Assembly (NCBI GenBank): GCA_026936335.1
Contig: JAPMXV010000067.1
Span: 124,001-188,000, forward strand
From: Mantamonas sphyraenae
Taxonomy: Eukaryota; CRuMs; Mantamonadidae
Length of the DNA stretch: 64,000 nucleotides
Direction of reading: 5' to 3'
Shown here: piece by piece, positions 45,355 through 55,937 of the stretch
Position numbering within the stretch: the stretch's first letter is position 1
How the letters are laid out: every line of letters starts with the position of its first letter
Translations under genes and position numbers: made by a program
Notes under the pieces: generated by a model
Database searches by the model: none
Told to the model about the DNA's origin: nothing
The model's input: only the letters and a program-made list of their open reading frames with translations

Positions 45355-48088
45355 GGATCAAACACCGTGGCGTGTGAGTGAGTGAGTGAGTGAGTGAGTG
45401 AGTGAGTGAGTGAGTGAGTGAGTGAGTGAGTGAGTGAAGGGGAAGTGTGTGCGAATGGATCATGTTGTTTCCATTGTGCTTGTGAGCTTGCGTGCTTGTG
45501 TCTGTGTGGGCGCCTCTTTGCGGGTGCGTGTGTAGGCTGACGCACGCTCCTAGCCTCCACCCATGCACTCCCACTCAATCCACCCACGTGCCCTGCCTCC
45601 TCCGTCTGCAGTCCCTCCACAACCTTGTCCACCACCTCCTCGCTCACATCGGCCACCCCTGCCTGTTTCGCCATCTCCTGCAGCTCACGCACAACCCACC
45701 CTGTGCTGAACAAGTCCGCCTGCTGCATCTCCTCCTTCCTTGCACGCATCCTCCCCTCCCTCAGCTCTGGTGCTGCATACTCGTCCGTCACTCGGAATCT
45801 CGACTTGCGCCCCTCCACACACTCCACACCCACGTTCTCCAAATCAATCAGCCTCACCTCTCCCTTGTGCCACACCATGTTGGCCGCCTTGATGTCCAAA
45901 TGCCACTTGCCTGCCCCGTGCAGTGCCTCCACACACTCCTTCACTCCTCTCAGCGCCTTTGACAGCGTCACCCCTTTCGGTAACCCACTGTCAACCACCT
46001 TGCACTTCGCCATCCCCACCACTCCAATCTCCACACCCCCCGCTCGTCCTCGCTCCACCACCCACGGACGCAGTGCCCACCCAGCCCCTGTGCCCTCACC
46101 CAGCTCTTTGTACGCTGCCCACTCCGCACTGTCTCCACGCATGCTCTTCCACCACACCGCCTGCCCATTCAGCCATCCCGTGCCCGTTCCGAACAGCTTC
46201 TCCTCGTACAAGAAACATGATGCTTTCTTCACCCCCACCTTCGTCAGCATCCGCATCACCTCGTCCGTCACCAGACCCTGCATGCTCTCTTCCGGTCCCT
46301 GCTCCTCCTCTCCACCATTCTTGTCACCCTCCTCCTTCTTCTTCTCCTCCACCACCTTCACCATGTCTCCCTTCCCGTTCCACTCGTACGTCCCGGAGCT
46401 TAGATTCTTGTTGTCCGCCCCTTTTCGAAGCTCTTCCATCCGCAACAACGTCTTTGTCCGCGCCTTTGCCTCCTTCTCCAGCTTCTCCACCACCCTCGAC
46501 ACAAACTGCATGTAGATCTCCTCCACCTTCAGCAGCATGTACGTCTCCTCCTCCGCCTTGTCGGTGTCCACTACTCCCTCCGAGTACCACACCTCCGTCA
46601 CTCCCGCTCCCACAGCCTCCAACTTGTACCACAGGATCACCACCACCGTCCGCGTGCCCTCGAAGTAGCGCAGGTAGATCGGAACCTCCGTGTCCGGGCA
46701 CTCCACGTGCAGCTGCAGCCACAACACCGACGCCACACCCTGTGCCAGCAACACCTCGAAATCTTGCACACGGCTCACTGGGCCCTTCCCTTCTTCCAGG
46801 GCAACCATCATCGGCACCTTTGACCCGGTCACCTCCACAGACACTTGCAGATCCGGCTTGACCACACTGAATGTGTACTGCGCCCTTCTCCCCTCCCCCT
46901 CCTGCGAATGCGCCTCACGCCTTCCCTTTGTCCACACCCCTCTCCCGCATCGGTTCTCAGCATACATCCTGCCCATTCACCCGCCTGCGTGTCAGCCTTT
47001 GTCAATTACACCCACACCTCAACCCCCCGCCGAACTTACGCCCGTACATCCCCGTCCTGAAGGTATTGCATCCCCAGCGACCCCAAGTGCGTGTGATGCA
47101 GTGCCTGGCACATCGCCTCGTCGCTACAGCGACGAGGGAGGACATCACCCTTCATCCACCGCAGCTCCTGCCCAAGGATCTTGTCATCCACTACCTCCCG
47201 CTCGTCACTTGGTCCCTCGTCACATTCCTTCCGTTTGTCCAGGTACTCTTCTGCGGCGATGGTGTCAAGGGAGATCATGTAGCAAGGAGTGCGCTGGTCC
47301 TCTCCGTTGCCGCTGCCGCCGCCGTTGCCGCTGCTGCCGCTGCTGCTGCTGCTGCTGCCTGGGGACATCCCCGCGGTCCTTTTCCATCAAACCCAAAAGA
47401 ATGGATTTCATGTCCTTCGCATGCACTTGCATACCCCCGACAGAGTGTTCACGCAACGCAACGCGCAGGGTCTCCTCCATCGTCTCAACCACCTGGTCCA
47501 TGGAACCAGGCTTGTCTTTTCTCCACTCAAAACCCACACTGATTTTCTCCACCACCTTCTCCTGTGTAAAGTCTGCTCGGTGGTGGTGCGGTGTCAGTGC
47601 CATGCCTGGGTCACCCATCAAGACGGTAGTCCACTGAGTCCAGAACCCACCCTCTTCCGCATCCTGTCCACCATCCTGACCACCGCCCTGCCCCATCCCT
47701 TCTGCACATGTGTCACCGTGTCCAAAACGTCGTTGAAAATACCCAACCCCAGTGTCAGGATTCCGTCCTGTCAAATTCGAGCAAACCCACACTCACCTTG
47801 CTTCGCGAGATGATCGCGCAGAAGCCCACTCCACGACACCGCTTGCATCCCACTCTCTTCCATGACCTGGTTCAGTGCCTCTTCCATGTCATCGCGCTCG
47901 ATGGGCGTGTCGTTGGCCCTGGCAGTGGCAGTCACGCGGACCAAGGCCGCTACGGCGACGCCATATCCGACATTCCCAATTTCGCCGCAGATCTCGAGCA
48001 GCAGCTCGCCACAATGCATGAGACCTCCCTGCATGATCGTTGCGTGCAGTGCATCCAGCTCTGCGTCGTTGTGCTCGTTTGCTGACAT
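45069..48088 (-). pseudogene. Kinase-like array gene, copy E (indels, read-through C terminus)
   Basis: Exons up to 46968, 47040..47605 and 47797..48088. A C lost at about 45591 (GTGCCCTGCC versus GTGCCCCTGCC) removes the normal end, and the frame then runs about 170 codons through spacer, the CACT repeat (THSLTHSL...) and the antisense of W3 to a stop at 45069; the usual stop would be near 45550. Exon 2 has an extra G at about 47361 (CTGGGGACATCC), which breaks the gene earlier. The kinase-like domain itself is intact. Confidence 0.7.
45376..45437. repeat. GTGA tetranucleotide microsatellite
   Basis: About 15 GTGA copies following W3. In copy E the altered reading frame of the opposite strand runs through it as an HSLT repeat. 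Confidence 0.9.
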
Positions 48089-48569
48089 TGGTTGGTGTCG
48101 CGATTCTCCGCCTTGTTCTTGTTGTGGTGTACACCCTGGCGCACAACCCTCTTCCTCGTCAACGTCGACCATCCCCCCCCTTTGGTTCTCTTTGTCCTCC
48201 ATCTCACTCCTTGTCATCTCCCTGCGCTCACACACAGCACTGTGCGTGTGTTTCCTCCGCCCACAATCCTCCTCGTCCAACTGCTCCACCCCTGCTTGCC
48301 CCCTGTTCCTAGCACCGATTCGCGCCTGTGTCCAGCACGCCACATCCGCATTGCACGTGCAAAGCACCCTTGCGTCAGTCCCCAACCACGTCTACGCCCT
48401 AGGACGGCCGGTGAACAGAGAGCGCGCCACGTACCCGCACACCGTTCTCACACCCACACACACACCCTCCCAGCCTCCCAGCACCCCTTCCGTACACGCC
48501 CACAATCACACACCAACCTCACACCCCACACACGCTCATCCCAAACTCACATCCCACACCGCCACAGAC

Positions 48570-49334
48570 ATGTTTCGGTTTGTTCTTGGGCCGCCCCGCG
48601 CCCTCCGTGTTTGTGCCGGACGAGCCAATGCACGCAGGACGGTCGCTGCTGTTGACTGGCTCGCAGGACAAGAGCGTCAAGGTGTGGGATGTGGACAGCA
48701 GCCTGTGCATCAAGTCGCTGGCAGCCGGGTCGGAGGTGCACAGTGTGATGGTGATGGGCGATCGGCTTGCCGCAGGACTGGACAACTCGACAATCAAGGT
48801 GTGGGACCTGAAGACATTCCGATCGATTCGCATCCTGACGGGGCTGCATGGCCACAAGGGCTCTGTGTTTGCACTGGCAGGGTCGAAGGAGCGGCTGTTT
48901 AGCGGTTCGCGGGATCACACGGTGAACATGTACGAACGTGAGTCGCTGGAGTACCAGGCGACGCTGAGTGCTCTGCACTACGATGGAGTGAATGCGCGGT
49001 GTGTGCATGGGGATACGTACTTGTTCAGCGGGTCGCGAGACAATACGATCAAGCGGTGGACGATGGGAACGGAGGCAGGCAGTGTGGATGTGATCGAGCG
49101 AGCACACAGCAACTGGGTGACGGGACTGTGTTCGTACAACGCAGAGGATGTGGTGAGCACAGGCAAGGATGGGAGCGTGGCGCGGTGGAAAGCCCAAGAC
49201 TGCTCTCTCGTCGAGCGTTTACAGGCCACTCGGGCAGTGCCAACTGTGTGTGTGTCAACAGTGCACACGGACTGATGGTGACTGGGGGTAATGATCGCCT
49301 GGTGAAGATGTGGAAGGTGGAGACCGGATCGTGA
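48570..49334 (+). pseudogene. Orphan kinesin WD40 fragment W4 (frameshifted)
   Basis: Matches W1 with several substitutions (for example CTGACTGGCTCG, AATACGATC). A lost T near 49218 (GAGCGTTTACAGG versus GAGCGTTTTACAG) shifts the frame near the end. Its tail (GTGGAGACCGGATCG) matches the left-edge remnant rather than W1-W3, placing these two as sister copies. Confidence 0.8.
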
Positions 49335-49353
49335 GGATCAAACACCGTGGCGT

Positions 49354-49408
49354 GTGAGTGAGTGAGTGAGTGAGTGAGTGAGTGAGTGAGTGAGTGAGTG
49401 AGTGAGTG
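49354..49408. repeat. GTGA tetranucleotide microsatellite
   Basis: About 13-14 GTGA copies after W4. Confidence 0.9.
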
Positions 49409-49536
49409 AAGGGGAAGTGTGTGCGAATGGATCATGTTGTTTCCATTGTGCTTGTGAGCTTGCGTGCTTGTGTCTGTGTGGGCGCCTCTTTGCGGGTGCG
49501 TGTGTAGGCTGACGCACGCTCCTAGCCTCCACCCAT

Positions 49537-52059
49537 TCACTCCCACTCAATCCACCCACGTGCCCCTGCCTCCTCCGTCTGCAGTCCCTCCACAACCTTG
49601 TCCACCACCTCCTCGCTCACATCGGCCACCCCTGCCTGTTTCGCCATCTCCTGCAGCTCACGCACAACCCACCCTGTGCTGAACAAGTCCGCCTGCTGCA
49701 TCTCCTCCTTCCTTGCACGCATCCTCCCCTCCCTCAGCTCTGGTGCTGCATACTCGTCCGTCACTCGGAATCTCGACTTGCGCCCCTCCACACACTCCAC
49801 ACCCACGTTCTCCAAATCAATCAGCCTCACCTCTCCCTTGTGCCACACCATGTTGGCCGCCTTGATGTCCAAATGCCACTTGCCTGCCCCGTGCAGTGCC
49901 TCCACACACTCCTTCACTCCTCTCAGCGCCTTTGACAGCGTCACCCCTTTCGGTAACCCACTGTCAACCACCTTGCACTTCGCCATCGCCACCACTCCAA
50001 TCTCCACACCCCCCGCTCGTCCTCGCTCCACCACCCACGGACGCAGTGCCCACCCAGCCCCTGTGCCCTCACCCAGCTCTTTGTACGCTGCCCACTCCGC
50101 ACTGTCTCCACGCATGCTCTTCCACCACACCGCCTGCCCATTCAGCCATCCCGTGCCCGTTCCGAACAGCTTCTCCTCGTACAAGAAACATGATGCTTTC
50201 TTCACCCCCACCTTCGTCAGCATCCGCATCACCTCGTCCGTCACCAGACCCTGCATGCTCTCCTCCGGTCCCTGCTCCTCCTCTCCACCATTCTTGTCAC
50301 CCTCCTCCTTCTTCTTCTCCTCCACCACCTTCACCATGTCTCCCTTCCCGTTCCACTCGTACGTCCCGGAGCTTAGATTCTTGTTGTCCGCCCCTTTTCG
50401 AAGCTCTTCCATCCGCAACAACGTCTTTGTCCGCGCCTTTGCCTCCTTCTCCAGCTTCTCCACCACCCTCGACACAAACTGCATGTAGATCTCCTCCACC
50501 TTCAGCAGCATGTACGTCTCCTCCTCCGCCTTGTCGGTGTCCACTACTCCCTCCGAGTACCACACCTCCGTCACTCCCGCTCCCACAGCCTCCAACTTGT
50601 ACCACAGGATCACCACCACCGTCCGCGTGCCCTCGAAGTAGCGCAGGTAGATCGGAACCTCCGTGTCCGGGCACTCCACGTGCAGCTGCAGCCACAACAC
50701 CGACGCCACACCCTGTGCCAGCAACACCTCGAAATCTTGCACACGGCTCCCTGGGCCCTTCCCTTCTTCCAGGGCAACCATCATCGGCACCTTTGACCCG
50801 GTCACCTCCACAGACACTTGCAGATCCGGCTTGACCACACTGAATGTGTACTGCGCCCTTCTCCCCTCCCCCTCCTGCGAATGCGCCTCACGCCTTCCCT
50901 TTGTCCACACCCCTCTCCCGCATCGGTTCTCAGCATACATCCTGCCCATTCACCCGCCTGCGTGTCAGCCTTTGTCAATTACACCCACACCTCAACCCCC
51001 CGCCGAACTTACGCCCGTACATCCCCGTCCTGAAGGTATTGCATCCCCAGCGACCCCAAGTGCGTGTGATGCAGTGCCTGGTACATCGCCTCGTCGCTAC
51101 AGCGACGAGGGAGGACATCACCCTTCATCCACCGCAGCTCCTGCCCAATGATCTTGTCATCCACTACCTCCCGCTCGTCACTTGGTCCCTCGTCACATTC
51201 CTTCCGTTTGTCCAGGTACTCTTCTGCGGCGATGGTGTCAAGGGAGATCATGTAGCAAGGAGTGCGCTGGTCCTCTCCGTTGCCGCTGCCGCCGCCGTTG
51301 CCGCTGCTGCCGCTGCTGCTGCTGCTGCTGCCAGGGACATCCCCGCGGTCCTTTTCCATCAGATCCAAAAGAATGGATTTCATGTCCTTCGCATGCACTT
51401 CCATACCCTCGACAGAGTGTTCACGCAATGCATTGCGCAGGGTCTCCTCCATCGTCTCAACCACCTGGTCCATGGAACCAGGCTTGTCTTTTCTCCACTC
51501 AAAACCCACACTGATTTTCTCCACCACCTTCTCCTGTGTAAAGTCTGCTCGGTGGTGGTGCGGTGTCAGTGCCATGCCTGGGTCACCCATCAAGACGGTA
51601 GTCCACTGAGTCCAGAACCCACCCTCTTCCGCATCCTGTCCACCATCCTGACCACCGCCCTGCCCCATCCCTTCTGCACATGTGTCGCCGTGTCCAAACG
51701 TCGTTGAAAATACCCAACCCCAGTGTCAGGATTCCGTCCTGTCAATTTCGAGCAAACCCACACTCACCTTGCTTCCCGAGATGATCGCGCAGAAGCCCAC
51801 TCCACGACACCGCTTGCATCCCACTCTCTTCCATGACCTGGTTCAGTGCCTCTTCCATGTCATCGCGCTCGATGGGCGTGTCGTTGGTCCTGGCAGTGGC
51901 AGTCACGCGGCCCAAGGCGTGATGCACGGCGGCAAAACCGACATTCCCAATTTCGCCGCAGATCTCGGACAGCAGCTCGCTATTTTGCATGAGACCTCCC
52001 TGCATGATCCTTGCGTGCAGTGCATCCAGCTCTGCGTCGTTGTGCTCGTTTGCTGACAT
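49537..52059 (-). CDS. Kinase-like array gene, copy F (intact)
   Basis: Model: complement(join(49537..50941,51013..51577,51768..52059)), 753 aa, phases correct. Same layout as copy B: unknown N-terminal helical part, PD...EEGK segment (324-347), acidic linker, and kinase-like domain with G-loop, Lys 560, HLD (642-644), DLE (661-663) and APE (685-687). It stops at WIEWE like copy A, not with the five extra residues of copy B, so a one-base change at the stop distinguishes the copies. Exon 1 is the most diverged of the set (ICGEIGNVGFAAVHHALG). Confidence 0.7.
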
Positions 52060-52573
52060 TGGTTGGTGTCGCGAATCTCCGCCTTGTTCTTGTTGTGGTG
52101 CACACCCTGGCGCACAACCCTCTTCCTCGTCAACGTCGACCATCCCCCCCCTTTGGTTCTCTTTGTCCTCTATCTCACTCCTTGTCATCTCCCTGCGCTC
52201 ACACACAGCACTGTGCGTGTGTTTCCTCCGCCCACAATCCTCCTCGTCCAACTGCTCCACCCCTGCTTGCCCCCTGTTCCTAGCACCGATTCGCGCCTGT
52301 GTCCAGCACGCCACATCCGCATCGCACGTGCAAAGCACCCTTGCGTCAGTCCCCAACCACGTCTACGCCCTAGGACGGCCGGTGAACAGAGAGCGCGCCA
52401 CGTACCCGCACACCGTTCTCACACCCACACACACACCCTCCCAGCCTCCCAGCACCCCTTCCGTACACGCCCACAATCACACACCAACCTCACACCCCAC
52501 ACACGCTCATCCCAAACTCACATCCCACACCGCCACAGACATGTTTCGATTTGTTCTTGGCCCGCCCCGCGCC

Positions 52574-52928
<355 letters not shown>

Positions 52929-55882
52929 TCACGCAAAGCTACCTCCCTCGTCTCCGTCCACGTCATCGAACGCAGACGGAAGCTTGAACTTTTTGCGCCC
53001 TGGCTGACCTCCCGCCGTTTCGTCGTCTGCATCCTCGTCAAAGTAGCGCGCAGTCTTTTCGCGGAGTGCCTCGACGCTCTGTTCGTCTTTGGCATACTCC
53101 AACACCAGATGTCGCCCGTACAAATGGGTTGCCTTCAACGCGTCAAACGCATTCTTGGCCTCCTGTTCCGTCAGAAACTCCACAAAGGCAAAGCCGCGGT
53201 GTGATTTGTCGTACTTCTTGGGCATGCGGAGCGACTTGAGCTGTCCAAATGTGTTGAACAAATCCCTCAGTTCGCTCTTGGTGGCTTCAAACGGCACGTT
53301 GCGCACAATCAGTTTGGTACCCCTGCCTCGCTTCCTGCCACTTGCCTCACCGCTGCTGCGACTGCTTCCGCCACCGCCGCCCGCGCTGCTGCTTCCACGA
53401 CTTGACATCCTCAGCTCCAGTGCATGCCCGTCCACCTTGCGTCCTTGCAATTCTCGCTGGGCCCGTTCAGCCAGCTCCCGAGAGGCAAACTCCACAAAAC
53501 CGTAGCCAGCACTCAACTTGGTGCCGTTCTTTGCCGTCTTGGAGGCAATCGTCACCGTGCGCACGGGCACCACCCGGTTGTTGAATGCCCGCTCCAGCGT
53601 CGCAGGTGTCGTTTCAAAGTTCAGATTCTTCACGTACAGCGTGGCCACGTCACCGGCACCCGCTTGCTCTTGCTCGTCGTCAGCGTCCAGCTCCAGGAAA
53701 TCAGACGCAGATGTGCCACCCTGCTGCTTGGCCTTGCGCGACCCTGCTGTGGACAAGTCTTCCGTGTCCATAGCAGCCGAGCTGACGCCGCGTTTGAGCC
53801 TCTCCTCGTAGCTGATGGAGAAGACGTCCATTGGGGCCCACTCCAGGTACAGCGGCACGTGGTGGAACTTGGTGTAGGCCAGAGATTTGAAGCCTGCCTT
53901 GGCTTCGTTGGGATGCAGGTACTCTACAATGGCCATGGCTCGCGACGGAGGCAGCAGCACGCGTCCCAGGCTGCCAAACTTGCCAAACAGCTCATGAAGC
54001 TCGTCCGTGCTCGTGTCGTACGGCAAGTTCTTGACGAGAAGCACGGTCTTGCTGCGTTTCTGGCGCACGCGAGTGCTCTGTCCGCCCGACGCCTCAAAGG
54101 CCTGCAGGGACACGCCCTCGTCCTCGAGAAAGGCCTTTGTCTGCGCCACCACGTTTGCCTCGCCAAGGGCCAGACGCACGGCCATGGAGCCTTCATCCTC
54201 GGCGTTGAGGATGTCCGACTTGTTCACTTGCATGTCGTTGGCCATCGAGTCGGCCACGGTGTCAGCACGCACAAACAGCGTGCTCCAGTTGTGCTGTTTG
54301 CCGGCCTCCTCTCTGCGCTGCTTGTCCTTTTTGATTTTGAACGCACTCATGCCACCTTGGCCCCGGTAGTAGAATGAGTCGTCCTCCTCGTTCTGTCGCA
54401 TGCGCTTGGCAGGCAGCACGTGCATCAGCCGTCCCTGAAAGATGCTTCCGTCCAGTGCGTTCTTTGCCACCGCTGCGCTCTTGCTGCTGGCATACTGCAC
54501 AAACGCAATGCCCTTACCCTGCTTGCTGTCCTTGTCCACCGGCACGTGCACCTCCACCACCTCGCCATACTTGCTAAACACAGGCTCCAGCTCTTCCTCG
54601 GACACCGTATAGCCCAGGTTGCGCACAAACAGCCTCGACTTGTCCAGCTCCGTCTCATCCACGGGATTCCTCTCCCATGGCTTCAATTCTGCCTCTTCCT
54701 CCTCATCCCCTTCCCCCTCCTCTTGGGCTCCGTCTTCTTGCTCCTCCTCCTCCTCATCTTCTGCCTCCTCTTCCTCTTCCTCTCCGTCTTCCTCCTCCCC
54801 TTCCTCTTCTCCCTCCCCTTCCGCATCCTCCTCACCATCATCTCCATCCTCTTCGCCATCGTTTGCCACATTCTGCGTGACCTTGGAACGGAGAAACTCC
54901 ATGGCGCTCATGCCGCTCAACGACGCCACCTTGTCCGCCTGCTCCTCTTCGTCCAAATCACCTGCTTTGGATGCCATTTTCGGTTCGTTGTCATCTTTCT
55001 GTGCGGCGTCCTCGTATTCTTCGTCACTGTCATCGTCCACGTGTTCCTCCCCCTCCTCCTCCTCCTCCTCCTCCGAATCACTATCCCCAAACGTGGTGTG
55101 TGCCCTGGCCATGGTCATCCCCTCGCCACCTCTCCGTCGGTTTGCTACCTGGGCAACCTTGACTTTGGCGTTGGAAAGCAGGTCGACTGCCTTCTTCTTG
55201 CGCTGCTGCCGTTTGGTGTTGTGCTGGTTTGCGTCGTCGTCCTGCCACAGCCTCCTGCTTGAGTTGGCCGGCTCCATCAGCTCCAGAAACTCCTCCAGCT
55301 TGTCGTCCTCGTCCACACGTTGCAGCTTGTCCACCACCTCCTGTTGCTTCTCCAGCAACTGCTGCGCTTCCGCCGCCCGCGAGCTGCCAGCCTCGGCCCC
55401 TTTCTTGCCAGCCGCCATCTCCACCTCGTACTCTTCCTCGTGCAGCTTCTTGTGCTGCGACGACCCATGCGAGTACTTGGACCATGGACGTGCCAGCTTT
55501 TGGCTTCCCCTCTGTAAGTGAGTGAGTGAGTGTGAGTGTGTGTGCACACGCGTGCGTGTGTGTGCTGCCCTTCAGCGGACTTGTGCATGCTCGGGAAAAA
55601 TCCGCAGGCGTCCGCAGCCGGGCCTCCAACTCCACGTACAGGAAGTGCAGCCTCCACGGTGATCTTGGATGTGTCGATGTATGTGTTATTAAAGTACTCC
55701 AGCGCCTCCTTGGCCTGTTTAGGTGTCTTGTAGCCCACAAAGCCGAAGCGCCTGCTGACCCCGTCGTCTCGGCGCACAATCCGCACGTCCGTCACCTCGC
55801 CCGACCGGCTAAAGTGCTCCCGGAACCGGTCCTCCTTCAAATGTTTGGGGATGTTCTTTACACAAATGCGGCTGCTTTCCAT
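52929..55882 (-). CDS. MRD1: Mrd1/RBM19-type multiple RNA-binding domain protein, five RRMs
   Basis: Model: complement(join(52929..55511,55640..55882)), 941 aa, phase 0 junction (GTACGT...CACTTACAG). Mrd1 acts in the nucleolus in 90S pre-ribosome assembly and processing of 18S rRNA. RRM1 (residues 1-80) starts MESSRICVKNIPKHLKEDR, closely like the family N terminus. A long Glu/Asp-rich region follows, then RRM2 about 370-450 (RLFVRNLGYTV), RRM3 about 567-640 (VLLVKNLPYDT), RRM4 about 700-785 (TLYVKNLNFET, GYGFVEF) and RRM5 about 811-890 (KLIVRNVPFEAT, RGFAFVEF). Five RRMs is the yeast Mrd1 number; animal RBM19 has six. Start is 56 bp from the stop of the upstream gene on the same strand. Confidence 0.92.
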
Positions 55883-55937
55883 CAGCCCTGTGCACTTTGT
55901 CTGCGTGGGGGGAAATTGCTTTGGATCGGCCGCCGAT

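Larger units (their letters stand above)
33324..52573. repeat. Tandem array of five ~3.98-kb units (kinase-like gene plus kinesin WD40 fragment)
   Basis: Equivalent stop-codon positions of the minus-strand gene recur at 33624, 37599, 41576, about 45550 and 49537, i.e. every 3975-3980 bp. Each unit, read left to right, is a GTGA microsatellite, about 100 bp of conserved spacer, the kinase-like gene (minus), about 480 bp of shared upstream DNA, and a WD40 fragment (plus). The left edge is a short WD40 remnant (33324-33457). The right edge is cut within the start of the WD40 fragment at 52573. Identity between units is very high by eye, differing by scattered substitutions and one-base indels. 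The parent arrangement, inverted, is at 19.8-22.7 kb. No transposase, reverse transcriptase, terminal repeats or target-site duplication is visible. Confidence 0.95.

Noticed and set aside
33324-52573. Array as a transposable element or rDNA-like cluster
   Set aside because: No transposase, reverse transcriptase, integrase, terminal inverted repeats or rRNA sequence; unit content is explained by a segmental duplication of neighbouring genes.
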